Positions 48,395-59,578 of a stretch of 64,000 nucleotides of DNA are shown here, piece after piece. The stretch is from SZUA-35 sp963781035 (GTDB taxonomy: Bacteria; Actinomycetota; Acidimicrobiia; Acidimicrobiales; SZUA-35). The notes under the pieces are model-generated. The model was not told the origin of the DNA and searched no databases. It saw nothing but the letters and a program-made list of their open reading frames with translations. Both the position numbers and the translations under genes were made by a program. The stretch lies in assembly GCA_963781035.1 (NCBI GenBank), contig CAWAEN010000015.1, forward strand, positions 1 through 64,000, in the 5' to 3' direction. Within the stretch, counting starts at the first letter, position 1; each line of letters opens with the position of its first letter.

Positions 48395-50831
48395 CTAGCG
48401 CTCGATGCTGATCGAGTCGATGAATGTCCGACTCGACGTTCCCAGCCGGATGTCGTACGTACCGACCGGGGTGTGCCAGCCGGAGGACTCCGTCCAGATC
48501 TCGAAGGCACGACGCGGCACGCTGATCGCAACCGGGCGCGAAGCACCGACCTCCACCTCGATCGAAGCAAATCCGCAGAGCGATCGAACGGGCCGCGTTG
48601 CCTCACCGGGCGGAGGTTCGAGGTAGAGCTGGGGAACGACAACCCCGTCACGGTCGCCCGTGTTCGTCACGATCATGGAGACCGTGACTCCGCCGTCGTC
48701 GGTCGCCTCGGCCATCAAGGCACCGAACTCGAATGACGTGTACGAAAGCCCGAAGCCGAACTCGGCGAGGGGCTCGATGTCGCGCCCGTCGTACCACCGG
48801 TGGCCGACGAAGAGGCCCTCCCGATAGTGGAGCATGCCTCCGTCGCCGGGAACGTCGAGTGCCGTCGGCGCATCCTGGAGACGCTTCGGGAAGGTGACCG
48901 GCAGACGACCCCTGGCGTCCGTGGCGCCGGTCAGCACGTCGGCGATTGCTCCACCGAACTCCTGGCCTCCGTACCAGGCAACAGCGACCGCCGGCACGTC
49001 GTGGAACCACGGAAGATCGACAGGACCACCCGCATTGAGCACGACGATCGTGCGAGGATTCGCAGCCAACACGTTGCGCACGAGTTCGTCCTGCCGCCCC
49101 GGCAACCCGAAGATCGGCCGATCGTGGCTCTCGGTCTCCCAATCGGCGTCGAGCCCGACGACGATCACAGCGGCGTCGGCGGCCGCGGCTGCGGCAACGG
49201 CGTCGGCCATGAGCTCGTCATCGTCGGTCGGCGTCAGCCAGCCGAGACGAAGTCCGGCGATCATCATCTCGGGATCCGAGGTCCATTCGACAACGACCTC
49301 GACTGATCCGGTCGAGAGATCAATCGCCCCGATGACTTCGCTGGAGGCCATCTGGAAGAAGCCGTCGCCCGGTGTCCGACCATCCCAGTTGTCGACCACG
49401 ATGTTCCCATCGATGAACACTCGACTCGGTCCGCAGGCGAACACGCTGAAGTGGTGCGTCCCCGCCTCGTCGATCTGGAGCGTTCCCGTCCACCGATTCG
49501 AGAAGTGCGTCGGATCGGGGAGGCCGTCGACGCCTGACATCAGGAAGGCTGCGATGCCGGAGGTCGACCGCGTGAACGCCGGCTCGCCGTCGAGTGCACC
49601 GCCGGCGAACACCTCGAGGTCGATCGGTCGATCGTCGGCCGACACCCACGCCGAGGGCGGAACCAGCGGGAGGTACCGCTCGGCCCGGCAACCGGGGGCT
49701 GAGATCACACGATCGAAGACATCGGACAGCCCGGCCAACGGGCTGACGAGGTGGTGGGCCGACAGCTGTGCCGAACCCCCACCCTGGATGACACCGGGAT
49801 CGCCGTTGGGGCCGATCACGGCAAGAGTGCTGACGTCGGCCGGGCGAAGCGGAAGCACCGGGGACCCGTCGACCGATTCGTTGCGGAGCAGCACGATGCC
49901 GCCGCTCGCCACTCGCCTGGCGAGCTCTCGATCCGCCGGCACGTCGACACTCTGCTCCGGCGCCTCTTCCATCACCCCGATCCGGTTGGAACGAACGGCG
50001 AGGTCGAGCACGCGACGAGCCCGGGCGTCGAGTATTTCCATCGACAACGTCCCGGCCTCGACGGCGTCGAGGAGGGGCCGGCCGAGAGCGCGGGGCGGTC
50101 CCGGCATCTCCAGGTCCATTCCGGCTTCGATCGGTCGTGTCGGGTGGTGCGTGGCACCCCAGTCGGACATCACGAGCCCGTCGAACCCCCACTCGTCACG
50201 GAGCAGCTCGGTGAGCAGCCAACGGTGTTCGGTGCAGTGCTGACCGTTGAGTTTCGGATAGGACGCCATGAGGCTCCAGACACCGGCATCGACCACTGCC
50301 TCGAAGGGGGCCAGGTACACCTCGCGGAGCGTTCGTTCGTCGACCTCGGACGACACGGTCATGCGGGCGTACTCGACGTCGTTGGCGACGAAGTGTTTGG
50401 CGCAGGCCCCGACGCCCTCGATGTCCTGGACACCTTCGACGTAGGCAACTGCCATCACCGAGGTCAGGAACGGCTCCTCGCCGAAGCTCTCGAAGTTCCT
50501 ACCACCGAGTGGGTGGCGAGCGATGTTGATCGTCGGGGCAAGCAGGACGTGGGCGCCCTTCCGCTCCGTCTCGCGTCCGAGCAGCCGGCCGACCTCGCCG
50601 ACCAGCGACTGCGTCGAACGTGGACGCCAGGCAGATCGACGCGGGCAGACAGACTGCCTTCGCTCCCGTTGTGCTGTCGCCGCGGGCACCGTTGGGCCCG
50701 TCCGTGACCTTGATCGCCGGCAGCCCGATGCGCTCGACTGCGAGCGTTCGCCAGACATCACCGCCGGAGAGGAGGTACACCTTCTCTTCGGTGGTCAGTT
50801 GTCGGAGCAGATCGTCGGTAGTGGCCGGCAC
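48395..50831 (-). CDS. Glycoside hydrolase family 3 beta-glucosidase with PA14 insert (one frameshift)
   Basis: From ATG 50,831 (MPATTDDLLRQLTTEEKVYLLSGGD) a one-base shift at about 50,620 gives about 812 residues. Domain 1 has KVTDGPNGARGD, APTINIARHPLGGRNFESFGEEP, KHFVANDVEYARMTVSSEVDERTLREVYLAPF and GLVMSDWGATH with the nucleophile Asp. A PA14-like insertion (FSNRWTGTLQIDEAGTHHFSVFACGPSRVFIDGNIVVDNWDG) sits in domain 2, and a C-terminal fibronectin-like domain follows with ATRPVRSLCGFASIEVEVGASR. It hydrolyses beta-linked glucosides; no signal peptide is seen. Confidence 0.9.
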
Positions 50832-50893
50832 ACGCGACAGTCTGCCGCAGCACGACCGGTACGTCAGCCCGCGTGAGGAGACGGAGCCGGAGA

Positions 50894-51148
50894 TCAGAAC
50901 GAGAGAACGACGACGGCCATGGCGTGCAGCCCCGCAATCGCGGCGAACTCGCCAGGGCGCAGCGTGCGACGTTCGAGGTCGGCAAGCACCATCCCGCCGC
51001 AGAAGACCGCTGCGATGGCAACGCCGGTCAGCGGCGTCCCGAGCACAACGGCCAACGAAACCAGCAGTGCTCCGACCAGCCCGGTCGGTGTTCGTGTGTC
51101 AGCTCCGGTGGATCGTGCTGATTCCCGAAGATGGATGATCGTCGCCAT
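50894..51148 (-). CDS. Small two-helix membrane protein
   Basis: An 84-residue frame with two hydrophobic helices (GALLVSLAVVLGTPLTGVAI and EFAAIAGLHAMAVVVLSF) joined by GGMVLADLERRTLRP. No family recognised. It diverges from the following plus-strand gene. Confidence 0.45.
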   Translation of the reverse strand: MATIIHLRESARSTGADTRTPTGLVGALLVSLAVVLGTPLTGVAIAAVFCGGMVLADLERRTLRPGEFAAIAGLHAMAVVVLSF

Positions 51149-51402
51149 TGTGCAGCCCCCCAGCGTGCCCCGCTCGCAGAACTACGATTTCACATCCCGC
51201 CGCTCGAGCGTCACGCGAGTTCGAGGGCTTCGGATGTATCGTCACAGCTCCGACACAGATGTGGTGAAATCTGTCATCGAATCGATCGAGAATGTGTGAG
51301 ACGGGTCACAGACCGACCCTGCCTGCAACCTTTTCGCCCTCTGAGACGTCATGTAGGTGCTGGCCAGCCCGAAGCGCGGCCCCGGCACGGAAGGAAGTCG
51401 TC

Positions 51403-52180
51403 GTGAACAAGTTCTTTGGTGGTGCTCTGGCCGGTGGTGTGGTGCTCGCCGGCATCGTCCTCTACCTCGGCATTGCCAGCTTCCGGTGGCCGTGGAACGT
51501 CCTGCCCGAGTTCAACCAGGTCGAGGTCAGCTTGACGCTGCCCAACGAGGCCCGAATCGTCGGCGTTCAACCGATCGCGCTCGACTGCCGGGCGCGTGTG
51601 TTCGCCGAGGTCGCTGTCGATGGACGACGCGAGCACGAGCTGTTCGGTCGGGTCTATCGCACCGACCGCGTCGAGATGACGGCTGTCGGCGACGTCGACA
51701 CGTGTGTCGAAGGAACGTCGGCCCAGGTGATGTACCGAGACGACGGCACGACCGAGGTCGTGATCCCCGGTGAATCGATCGTCTTCGTGCGGCCCCGTGT
51801 CGATGCCGTGGCGACCGCCGATTCCGTCTCGGTGTCGAAGGGTTTCACCGGGCGTCTCACTGACGTGTTCCCGTGGGTCGACACCGATCTCGGGCTGACT
51901 CCGCTCGCCTACGCCTACGCCCAGGATGTGATCGGCAGCAGCGAATGCATGGAAGCGGCGTACTTCCTGACAGAGCAGATCCTGATCGACGCCTACACCG
52001 CACAGTTCGTCGAGAACGGCGCCGACCCAGACGTCACTCACGGTCACGATCGACGGCCGGCCGGACTTCGGTGCCAATGAACCGGCGCCGACCTTCGGCG
52101 ACGTGGAGATGACACCGGCCGAAGGCGGCGTTGCGTGCGCACTGAGCGACGACGTGGGCGGCGTCACCGTCCTGCAGTGA
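51403..52180 (+). CDS. Membrane-anchored DUF4230-like protein (one frameshift)
   Basis: From GTG 51,403 (ribosome site GGAAGGAAG) it reads MNKFFGGALAGGVVLAGIVLYLGIASFRW, an N-terminal anchor. The outside part includes VRPRVDAVATADSVSVSKGFTGRLTDVFPW, similar to DUF4230, and AYAQDVIGSSECMEAAYFLTEQILIDAYTAQFVE. A shift at about 52,035 lets it end with VTVTIDGRPDFGANEPAPTFGD ... VTVLQ at 52,180. About 258 residues. Function unknown. Confidence 0.65.
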
Positions 52181-52237
52181 TCACCGTCAGGCGGTAGCAC
52201 CGTCCTGCACGGATCACGGTCTTTGAACCGATCAGGT

Positions 52238-52672
52238 TCAGCCGTCACCAGGGAGAACCGACGGCGGCGCGAACGTGACGTCGGGAATCGTCGGCGGCGG
52301 CGCCGTGGTGGTCGGGGCCGCGGTGGTGGGCGGCCGCGTCGTAGGAGCCCGGGTGGTGCGGGGTCTGGTCGTCGGTGCCTGGGTCACCCGAGGAGCAGCC
52401 GTGGTCGACGTCGTTTCCTCGAGAACCGTGGTCTCGTCCTCGGTCGTGTCGGTGCTGGGTGCGCTCAAACGGACCGTGACCGAGATCGAGGTCGACGTAG
52501 TCGGGGCGACGGTGGTGGGACTGACGGTGGTGATCACGTCCTCGACCCGGATGTTTTCCACCGCCGGCTCTGCCGAATCGAGCTGGAACGCGGCGATCAC
52601 AGCGATGTTCGCAAGGACAACGGCGATCAACGCGCCGATGAAGCCCTTGTTTCTGGGCACGTAGCCCGTCAT
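52238..52672 (-). CDS. Membrane-anchored Thr/Pro-rich protein
   Basis: From ATG 52,672 the 144-residue product begins MTGYVPRNKGFIGALIAVVLANIAVIAAFQ, a single helix. The rest is a Thr-Pro-Ala-Arg repetitive tail (APTTRPRTTRAPTTRPPTTAAP), an extended wall-spanning stalk. No catalytic domain follows. Likely a surface anchor or spacer protein. Confidence 0.6.
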   Translation of the reverse strand: MTGYVPRNKGFIGALIAVVLANIAVIAAFQLDSAEPAVENIRVEDVITTVSPTTVAPTTSTSISVTVRLSAPSTDTTEDETTVLEETTSTTAAPRVTQAPTTRPRTTRAPTTRPPTTAAPTTTAPPPTIPDVTFAPPSVLPGDG

Positions 52673-52778
52673 CCTGTCAGACACGTATCTCTCCTCACCG
52701 CACATTCTGACGCGTCCTTCGACCGAATAGGGGCCATGAGGAGCTTTTCCTCATCGCTTCAGGTGCGCACGAACTACC

Positions 52779-53216
52779 GTGCGGTCATGTCGGGAACGTC
52801 ACCACCGAGCCGCGGTCTCGAGAGTCACGAGCACACTCGTGATCCCCGAGAACGAGCTCAGTTGGCGATTCGGACCGTCTGGCGGTCCGGGTGGCCAGCA
52901 TGCCAACACCGCCAACACCAGAGCGGAGTTGGCGTTCGAGATCGGAACCTCCGACGCGTTGACGGAGAGCCAGCGGAACCGTCTGCAGGAGAAGTACGGA
53001 CCCCGGATCAGAGTGGCCTGTGACGATCACCGTTCACAGGTTCGGAACCGCGAAGTCGCTGCTGAGCGACTGGTCGAACGCATCACCGAGGGCTTGAGAC
53101 GACCTGCCCGGCGTCGCCCCACCAGACCGAGCCGGGGGTCCAAGGAACGCCGATTGCGGGCCAAGAAAGCCAGAAGCGACACGAAGGCCCGTCGGCGTCG
53201 CCCCGACATCGACTGA
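52779..53216 (+). CDS. arfB: Ribosome rescue factor ArfB/ICT1-type peptidyl-tRNA hydrolase
   Basis: About 145 residues. The release-factor domain-3 fold is complete: LVIPENELSWRFGPSGGPGGQHANTANTRAEL contains the GGQ catalytic motif, and then RLQEKYGPRIRVACDDHRSQVRNREVAAERLVERI. The C-terminal tail is basic (RRPARRRPTRPSRGSKERRLRAKKARSDTKARRRRP), which enters the mRNA channel of stalled ribosomes. It frees ribosomes without a stop codon. Start uncertain: GTG 52,779 is in frame; an ATG at 52,787 in another frame suggests a possible indel near 52,830. Confidence 0.88.
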   Translation: MRSCRERHHRAAVSRVTSTLVIPENELSWRFGPSGGPGGQHANTANTRAELAFEIGTSDALTESQRNRLQEKYGPRIRVACDDHRSQVRNREVAAERLVERITEGLRRPARRRPTRPSRGSKERRLRAKKARSDTKARRRRPDID

Positions 53217-53291
53217 TCACATCGGTGATCGAACAAAGGAGACCATTGACCCGCGGTGGTGCTGCGAGCCGATATGGGTCAAGATCGGCCC

Positions 53292-53733
53292 ATGAACACC
53301 GACGCTTCGCAACCAACCGTGATCAAGGCTTGGGATCTCGTCGATCGGGCCAAGGCGGAGATCGACAATCTGTCCGCCGATGAACTCGGCGCCGAACTCG
53401 ACAACGGGAACACAGTGGTGGTCGACATCCGCGACTTCCGTGAGCTCTACACCAAGGGGAAGATCCCGGGGGCGGTTCATGCCCCGCGAGGCATGCTCGA
53501 ATTCTGGATCGATCCGGCGAGTGAGTACTACCGCGAACGTCTTCGATCCGTCGAAGCGGTACGTGCTCTACTGCGCCGGCGGTGGACGCTCGGCGTTGGC
53601 GGCGAAGGTGATGAAGGACATGGGCTATCCGAACGTTGGCCACCTCGAGCCAGGTTTCGGCGGCTGGGAAGCGGCTGGACGCGAGGTGGAGGACTGCAAG
53701 GAAGGAGCGAAGTGGGTACCGGCCGAGCGGTGA
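53292..53733 (+). CDS. Rhodanese-domain sulfurtransferase (one frameshift)
   Basis: From ATG 53,292 the product starts MNTDASQPTVIKAWDLVDRA. The rhodanese domain shows NGNTVVVDIRDFRELYTKGKIPGAVHAPRGMLEFWIDP. Around 53,535 the frame slips and continues VFDPSKRYVLYCAGGGRSALAAKVMKDMGYPNVGHLEPGFGGWEAAG, with the persulfide Cys loop CAGGGRSA. Rejoined length about 147 residues. Single-domain rhodaneses carry sulfane sulfur for thiol or metal use; partner unknown. Confidence 0.87.
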
Positions 53734-53736
53734 CGC

Positions 53737-55628
53737 TCAGCCGGTGACGTCGATCGTCAACGGTCCGCTGACGTCGAAGCCGTCGTAGTTCTCGTAGAGC
53801 ACGTTGCCCGCACAGTCGTAGGCATCGGCAATGGTCGATCCCTGGGGTACCTGGATCACTTTGGTCTCGCCTCGGTCGATGACTTCAGTGGGGGCGAGTT
53901 CGTCGAGTCCCGTCGTGACCGAGGCGGCCGGTCCTGTGTAGAGGAAGCAGATCGGCACATCTGCATTGTTCACGAACGTGACCTCGTGCAGTGGCACCTC
54001 GACGGGTGTCAGCAGGATCGATTCGTACAAGACGGCCTGTTCTTCGATGTAGAAGATGATCTCGTAGAGACCAGCCACGAGGCCTTCGTCGTCTGACGCG
54101 CAGAGCCAGTAGTCGGCACCTTCGATACCGGCGTTCCAGATCTCGCCGAAGAAACTGAAGCTGTCGTTCACAACGCCGTCGACGCGCCACACGCCATCCC
54201 ATTCGACGCCATCGGGGAATCCCTCCCAGTCGAACCAGAAACACAGCTGCTCGGTGCCGGCTTGGGCGGTGAGAACGAAGTCGGTCTCGAAGCCCGGATC
54301 ATCGCTGGCTTCGAAGCTCCAGCCAGGGTTGGAAGCGAACGCCTTGTCCGGGTCGAAGACGCCAGTGAACGTCGCTTGCCCTTCGACTTCGTCGATGTCG
54401 ATCGGAGATCCGCCTGCGGCCTGAGCGATCAGCGGCTCGGCCAGATTGACGGGTCGCAGGCCGTTGAGGAATCCGCCGATCGGCACGCACTGATCGTCAC
54501 CGTTGGTGACGCCGTCTCCGTTGGTGTCGGTGATGACCCGGCAGTCGACGATCTCACCGGTGTCGGACGCCGCGGCCTGTGTGGGGATCCCGACGAGTCG
54601 CCCGTTCAGGTCGAAGGCGGCGCCACCCGAGTTGCCGCCGGCGATCGTCGCATCGGTCTTGATCCACGACCGCTCCCCGATGCCGGTCTGACTGGCGAAC
54701 CCGCTCACCACCCCGTTGGTGAACGTCACGGTCGCTCCCCCGATCCCCGGGTACCCGAGAATCCGGAGCGAGTCCCCGATCTCGACGGCGTCGCTGTCGC
54801 CGACGGGGACCGATGCGAACGGCCCGGGTGCGGCAGTGCCACCGAGGTCAGTCGCGATCCGGAGCACCGCGAGATCGACGACGGGATCGTATGCGTAGAC
54901 GTCGGCGAGGTAGAGCAGCTCGGGGGGAACACCGGCGTCGTTCGTGACGGCGATACCGATGCGATCATATGGGCACGAGCTGTCGGGTCTGGATCACGTG
55001 GGCGTTGGTGAGGATGGTCCCCCGCTCATCGATGATGGTTCCGGAGCCGGAACACGTTGGTTCGTCGCCGAGCAACAAGACGACTTGCACCGTCGACCGA
55101 GCCAGCTCGGCGACCGTTGCGCTCATCACGACGTCGGGTTCGTCGACGACGTCGGCTCGTCGCCGTCGTTGGCAAGGTGGCAATCGGAACAGTGGTCGTG
55201 ATCGCGGCTTCGTCGTCGCCTCCGAGACCGAACACCAGGTACGCGCCGAGTCCGGCCACGGCGGCAATGAGAACGCCGATCACGGCGATGAGTGGCCCCC
55301 GGCCACCGCCGCTCGAGGCGTTCTGGGCCGGGTTCGAGCCCATCGCGAACGCCGGGTCTGGCGCCCTCGGGCCGGGGCTGATCGTCGGTGGGGGCGTTGC
55401 CCCGAACGGTGGGGGTGCGGCGGTCGGAGGATGAGCGATCGGAGGCGGCGTGGGAGCAGCGTCGGCGGTGGTGTCGGAACCGCGCGGCGGCGAGTCGGAA
55501 CTGTCGGGAGTGGAGTTGTACCAGCCGGCGGCGTACGGAGGTACCGGAGCAGCCGGCGACGGCGGCGTCTCGGATGGGCGACGAGGGTCAAGCGGTCGGT
55601 TCGGCTGGTCACCCGGCGAATTGCTCAC
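53737..55628 (-). CDS. Membrane-anchored trypsin-like serine protease (two frameshifts)
   Basis: Rejoined to about 630 residues from ATG 55,628. N-terminal 110 residues are Pro/Ser/Asp-rich and cytoplasmic, then a helix (GPLIAVIGVLIAAVAGLGAYLVF). After a shift at about 55,130 the protease follows: CSGSGTIIDERGTILTNAHVI with catalytic His, a shift near 54,965, PVVDLAVLRIA with Asp and ATIAGGNSGGAAFDLNGRLVGIPT with Ser. No PDZ domain is clear; instead a 240-residue beta-rich C-terminal region follows. Probably an HtrA-like periplasm-facing protease. The acidic/proline N-terminus is usual in actinobacteria. Confidence 0.87.
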
Positions 55629-55658
55629 CGGGACAGACTAGGACGAAGTCGACGATGG

Positions 55659-56520
55659 TCAGAACGCTGCAACTCGCAACGCCGCAGGCAACACGTCGAC
55701 TCTGAACGCTCCTGAGCCGATCCGTTCACCGTCGGCCCAGACCTCATCGGTCCTGCTGGATCCCGGCCGCCGTCGCGGTGTCGGTACGCACCTGCGGATG
55801 ACGGACGTGCTGGCCGGCGAACACCGTCGGGAGAACCAACGCCAACTGCCAGGCCGGGACATCCCCGACGATGGTCAGGTCGAGGAGCCCGTCTGTGGGG
55901 TCCGCTGTCGGAGCGATCGCCATTCCACCACCGAAATGACGAGTGTTGGCGACCGCCAACATCGTGCACGGTCCGGACAGCTCCGGCGATCCTTCGACGA
56001 CAACCGCAGAGGAACGCAGCCGCCGGAGTTCGGTGAACGACGCCGCCGTGTATTTGAGTTGTCCGCGGGGGAACGATCGGTCGTTGGCCGTCTTGTTCAC
56101 ACGGCCCGAGAAGCCGGCCGTGACGACAGTGGCAGCGAGGGCGGAGGTCCCATCACTGAACGCCACACGAAGGAGATCGATCGCGCAATCAGGTCCGACC
56201 GACCGGAGGGTGGACGAGCGCCGGCGACGCGGGAGTCCGAGCGAACGGGCGAAGTCGTTTCCGGTCCCGCTCGGCACGATGCCCAGGACGATGCCAGTAC
56301 CCACCAGCGCCGGAAGGCTGTGGTGGATCAATCCGTCACCGCCGACAGCAACCACACGCTCGGGAGCGGCCCGCTCGATCTCGTCCACGATGGCATCTGA
56401 CCCTGAAGGGCTCAGCCTGACGACACGGAACCCGGATCGTTCGAGTTCCGCTTCGACCGCATCGGCGTCGGCGGCACCGCGTCGAGACGCTGGGTTGACA
56501 AGGAGATGCACCGTGGGCAC
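55659..56520 (-). CDS. Diacylglycerol/sphingosine-kinase-like lipid kinase (one frameshift)
   Basis: From GTG 56,520 it reads MPTVHLLVNPASRRGAADADAV, then VVAVGGDGLIHHSLPALV (GGDGT-type nucleotide motif), LGIVPSGTGNDFARSLGLP and the C-terminal AVANTRHFGGGMAIAPTADPTDGLLDLTIV. A shift at about 55,745 leads to DEVWADGERIGSGAFRVDVLPAALRVAAF. About 287 residues. It phosphorylates a lipid alcohol such as diacylglycerol or a glycolipid intermediate. It follows ubiE on the same strand. Confidence 0.88.
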
Positions 56521-56542
56521 ATCGGCACGGTAGCCGTCGGTT

Positions 56543-57248
56543 TCAGACGCGGTCGCCGGTGAGAAGCTGAGCGATACCCATCGTGAGCTGACGGCGCTCG
56601 GCGTTGGCGAAACCTGCGTCGGCCAACATCGCCACCATCTCGGCCGGAGGCGGGAGATAGACAACGGACCGCGGCAGATACCCGTACGCAGCCTTGTCGG
56701 AGAAGAGTCCGCCGATGAAGGGCACGATCTTGTTGAAGTGGATGATCGAAGCCTTTGCGAAGGATCGGGTTCTCGGGGGCTGACACGTCGACCAAGGCGA
56801 TTCGTCCGCCGGGTTTCACGACCCGAGCCAACTCGGCGAAGAACGGGGGCAGTTCGAGGAGGTTCCGTAGCGCATAACCGCACACCGCAGCGTCGACAGA
56901 GCCATCGGCGACGGGAAGGTCGAGCAGGTCCCCCTGGACGAACCGTCCTGACTTGGGCGCAGCCGTCATCATTCCGTGGCTGAGATCGATCCCGATCGCG
57001 GTGTGTCCCTTCTTCTCCACTGCCCACATGAAGTCACCGGTTCCACAGGCCAGGTCGAGCACGGTGGCGTTGGTCGGCAGCCGGAGCGCTTCGAGGGTCT
57101 GACGTCGAACACGAACATCGAGCCGGAACGTCATCAGCCGATTCACGAGGTCGTAGCGGGGTGCGATCGTGTCGAACATGGTGCGTACTGCGGCGCGCTT
57201 CTCGTCACCCTCGGGAAGGCGATCGGTCGGCATGGAGGACCCGGTCAT
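56543..57248 (-). CDS. menG: Demethylmenaquinone methyltransferase (one frameshift)
   Basis: From ATG 57,248 the product reads MTGSSMPTDRLPEGDEKRAAVRTMFDTIAPRYDLVNRLMTF, the family-specific FDxIAPRYDxxN motif. Then TVLDLACGTGDFMWAVEKKGHTAIGIDLSHGMM (SAM motif I), VDAAVCGYALRNLLELPPFFAEL and PGGRIALVDVSAPENPILRK. A shift near 56,745 gives PFIGGLFSDKAAYGYLPRSVVYLPPPAEMV and the typical end. Final methylation in menaquinone synthesis. Equivalent to ubiE; menaquinone is expected in actinobacteria. Confidence 0.92.
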
Positions 57249-57264
57249 CAGGTCAATCTACGGC

Positions 57265-58481
57265 TCAGGCGAGCGACGGGGCCGACCAGGTGGCGCGAGC
57301 CTCGGTGACGGTGCCGGCGAGGAGGAACGCAGCAAGGCCGATCACGTTGGCCGAACTGCCGACCAGCATCGCCACCCGGTAGTCGGCGAGGTCGTGGACG
57401 AACCCGATGAGGAACGGACCACCGGCGACGCCGACCGTGCCGAACAGCTGGTTGTACGAGTAGATCCTCGAGTACTCCTTCACCCCGAAGGTCTCCGCCA
57501 GCAACAACGGCTGCAGCATCAACAGATTCCCGACGCTCAAACCGAGCACGGCAGCTGACAGCACGAGTCCGGTCTGGCTGGAAGCGAACGCGATCATGCC
57601 GAGGGCGAACCCTTGCACGATGATCAGGACACTGGTCATGGTCTTGATCGGCACTCTGGTGACGACCACTCCGCCGATCAATCGGCCGGCCACGCTTGCG
57701 AACGCCAGCGTGGACAACGCAGCAGCGGCTGCACCCTTGTCGACTCGCTCGGTCGTGAGGTTGAAGAGGTGAGCCAGAGCACCCACCTGCGCAAGGAACA
57801 CCATGGCGTAGGTGATTGCGAGAAGCCGGAAGAACCGTGTCGCTCGTGCCTCGATGAACGTCGCCCCAGCAAGCGCCGCAGTCGGAATGCCCGGTGATGG
57901 ATCGGGGACACCGTCTGGCTGCTGACCGACGTCGGCGGGCCACGAACGGATGAGCCCGAAGGCAAGCGGGATCACCAACAGCCACGCGAGCGCCATCCAC
58001 GGCCCCGCTCCGGCAAGCGAACGGCTGTCGATCAGCCGAGCCGCGAGTGGGGTGACTGCGATGCCACCAACCGACAGACCCGTGGTGGCGATCGAGAGCG
58101 CAACAGAGCGGCGAAGATGGAACCAGCGCGCGCCACGACGGTCGTACCGGGCACGAGACCGGCGAGCGAGAACCCGACGCCGAACACGGCGAAGAAGACG
58201 TAGAGCTCGATCGTGGAATCCACCCAGCGGAGGGACGCCAACGCGGCGGCTCCGACAATCCCCCCGATCAGGTAGAACCAGCGAACGTCGATGCGGTCGA
58301 TGAACGGCGATGCGGCGAAGCCGGCGACGCCGCCCACGGCGAAGAACACCGTGGTCGCTCCGGACACGGCGGCCACCGAAGCACCGAGTTCGACCTTTGC
58401 TGCCTCCAGGATCACCGAGGCGTTGTAGAAACCGAGGCCGGATGAGATCAGGAGCGTGATGAACACTCCGGCAACCACCAA
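57265..58481 (-). CDS. MFS transporter (one frameshift)
   Basis: About 405 residues with twelve predicted helices. The N-terminal half (MVVAGVFITLLISSGLGFYNASVI; GVAGFAASPFIDRIDVRWFYLIGGIVGAAALASL) breaks at about 58,110 and continues with LSIATTGLSVGGIAVTPLAARLIDS, LLVIPLAFGLIRSW and a C-terminal half with MTSVLIIVQGFALGMIAFASS and GGPFLIGFVHDLADYRVAMLVGSSANVIG. Looks like an oxalate/formate- or monocarboxylate-type MFS member. The start is not firm: upstream codons stay open but hold no ATG or GTG. It ends 16 bases before the menG start. Confidence 0.82.
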
Positions 58482-58598
58482 CCAACCACGAAAGATCGTG
58501 GCCGCGGTGTTGGAGGATGAGGGGACGGTCGAAGGGCTGTCGGTGGTGATGAGCGAACGCTACGGCCGACGACCGTCCACATCGAAATCCTGGCCGGT

Positions 58599-59222
58599 TC
58601 AGCCGAGGCGAAGGGCCATCGTCCGGTGGGTGCTCCCGGGCACGAAGAGATCAGAGGCCCGGTCGTAGAGCGCGAGATAGTCGGCGTCGCCCTGCAGTTT
58701 GGCATCGGCCTCGGCTGCAGCCTCGGGAGATTCGTTGCCGAAAACCCACGTGAGCCGACCGATGTCAGGAGCCTCGGAGAGCATCAGCAAGCCGCCATTG
58801 CCCAACGACGCAGACACATGTTCCAGCACCTCGTTCCCGAATGCGATGGCGCTGCTGAAACTGCCCTCGATCGTGGTGGTGGTCATCGAGATGAGCGCAT
58901 CAGAGAACTCATAGTTCGTGCTACCGATGACTCGGGCGTACTGCGTCTCCGCTGGGGCAGACCAGATCTCTGCCGACGCTGCAGCCAGACCCGCGTATTC
59001 GACACTGGCGCCGAGCTTGGCTTGACCCTCCATCAGTTCGGCGAGGGATTCGACCCTCGTCGAGATCGCGAAACTCCCGAGCTGCGCACCGACGACGGCC
59101 GACCAAGCTGAGGTCGGGCGACCCGTCACGTCCTCGATGATCTGGCGAGCTTCGACGATCTGGGTCATGGCCGGCTGCTGTTGCCCGGGCCTGGCAATGA
59201 GTTGTGCGGAAAAGATGAACAC
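58599..59222 (-). CDS. Hypothetical protein with a possible dimeric alpha/beta-barrel fold
   Basis: 207 residues from GTG 59,222 (MFIFSAQLIARPGQQQPAMTQIVEARQ). It alternates helices and short strands, ending DADYLALYDRASDLFVPGSTHRTMALRLG. The N-terminal FIFSAQLI strand and following helix resemble antibiotic-biosynthesis monooxygenase or NIPSNAP-like proteins, but I see no catalytic residue. A longer start at 59,291 is possible. Confidence 0.5.
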   Translation of the reverse strand: MFIFSAQLIARPGQQQPAMTQIVEARQIIEDVTGRPTSAWSAVVGAQLGSFAISTRVESLAELMEGQAKLGASVEYAGLAAASAEIWSAPAETQYARVIGSTNYEFSDALISMTTTTIEGSFSSAIAFGNEVLEHVSASLGNGGLLMLSEAPDIGRLTWVFGNESPEAAAEADAKLQGDADYLALYDRASDLFVPGSTHRTMALRLG

Positions 59223-59390
59223 GGTGATCCCCTCGATAGTCCTTCTGCCCGCGTCTGCTGGCAGCGCGATCCTTGACCAACGCTGTGCCACCTCGGTTTC
59301 AGTTGTGTGTCACCAGGGCGCCGACGGCGAGGCCTCCCTCCGGGTATGGCCGGTACCATCGCAGCCGAACACGGCGGCGACGTCGTCTCA

Positions 59391-59462
59391 GCCCCCGTAG
59401 CTCAGTGGATAGAGCATCGGTTTCCTAAACCGTGTGCGGCAGTTCGATTCTGCCCGGGGGCG
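59391..59462 (+). tRNA. tRNA-Arg (anticodon CCT)
   Basis: The cloverleaf is complete: acceptor GCCCCCG pairs with CGGGGGC (59,455-59,461), D-arm GCTC..GAGC, anticodon arm TCGGT-TTCCTAA-ACCGT with anticodon CCT at 59,424-59,426, and T-arm GGCAG-TTCGATT-CTGCC. No encoded CCA. It reads AGG codons. Its 3' end abuts the integrase gene, the usual attachment place for tyrosine-integrase elements. Confidence 0.95.
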
Positions 59463-59560
59463 CTCGTCTAAAACACCTGGTCAGAGCATCACCGCTGTCG
59501 TCTCGTGCCACTGGGTATCGCACAATTCGGCGAGTGTCCCACGCAAGTGTCCCACGACAA
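59440..59560 (+). other. Likely att core (tRNA 3' end) and integrase-site repeats
   Basis: The 3' half of the tRNA gene (from about 59,440) lies directly beside the integrase, so it should be the att core of the element. Between tRNA and integrase, GTGTCCCACG occurs twice, at 59,534-59,543 and 59,547-59,556, 13 bases apart, a plausible integrase or excisionase arm site. The matching att copy at the other end lies beyond the window. Confidence 0.6.
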
Positions 59561-59578
59561 CGACTACGGTCGATCTTC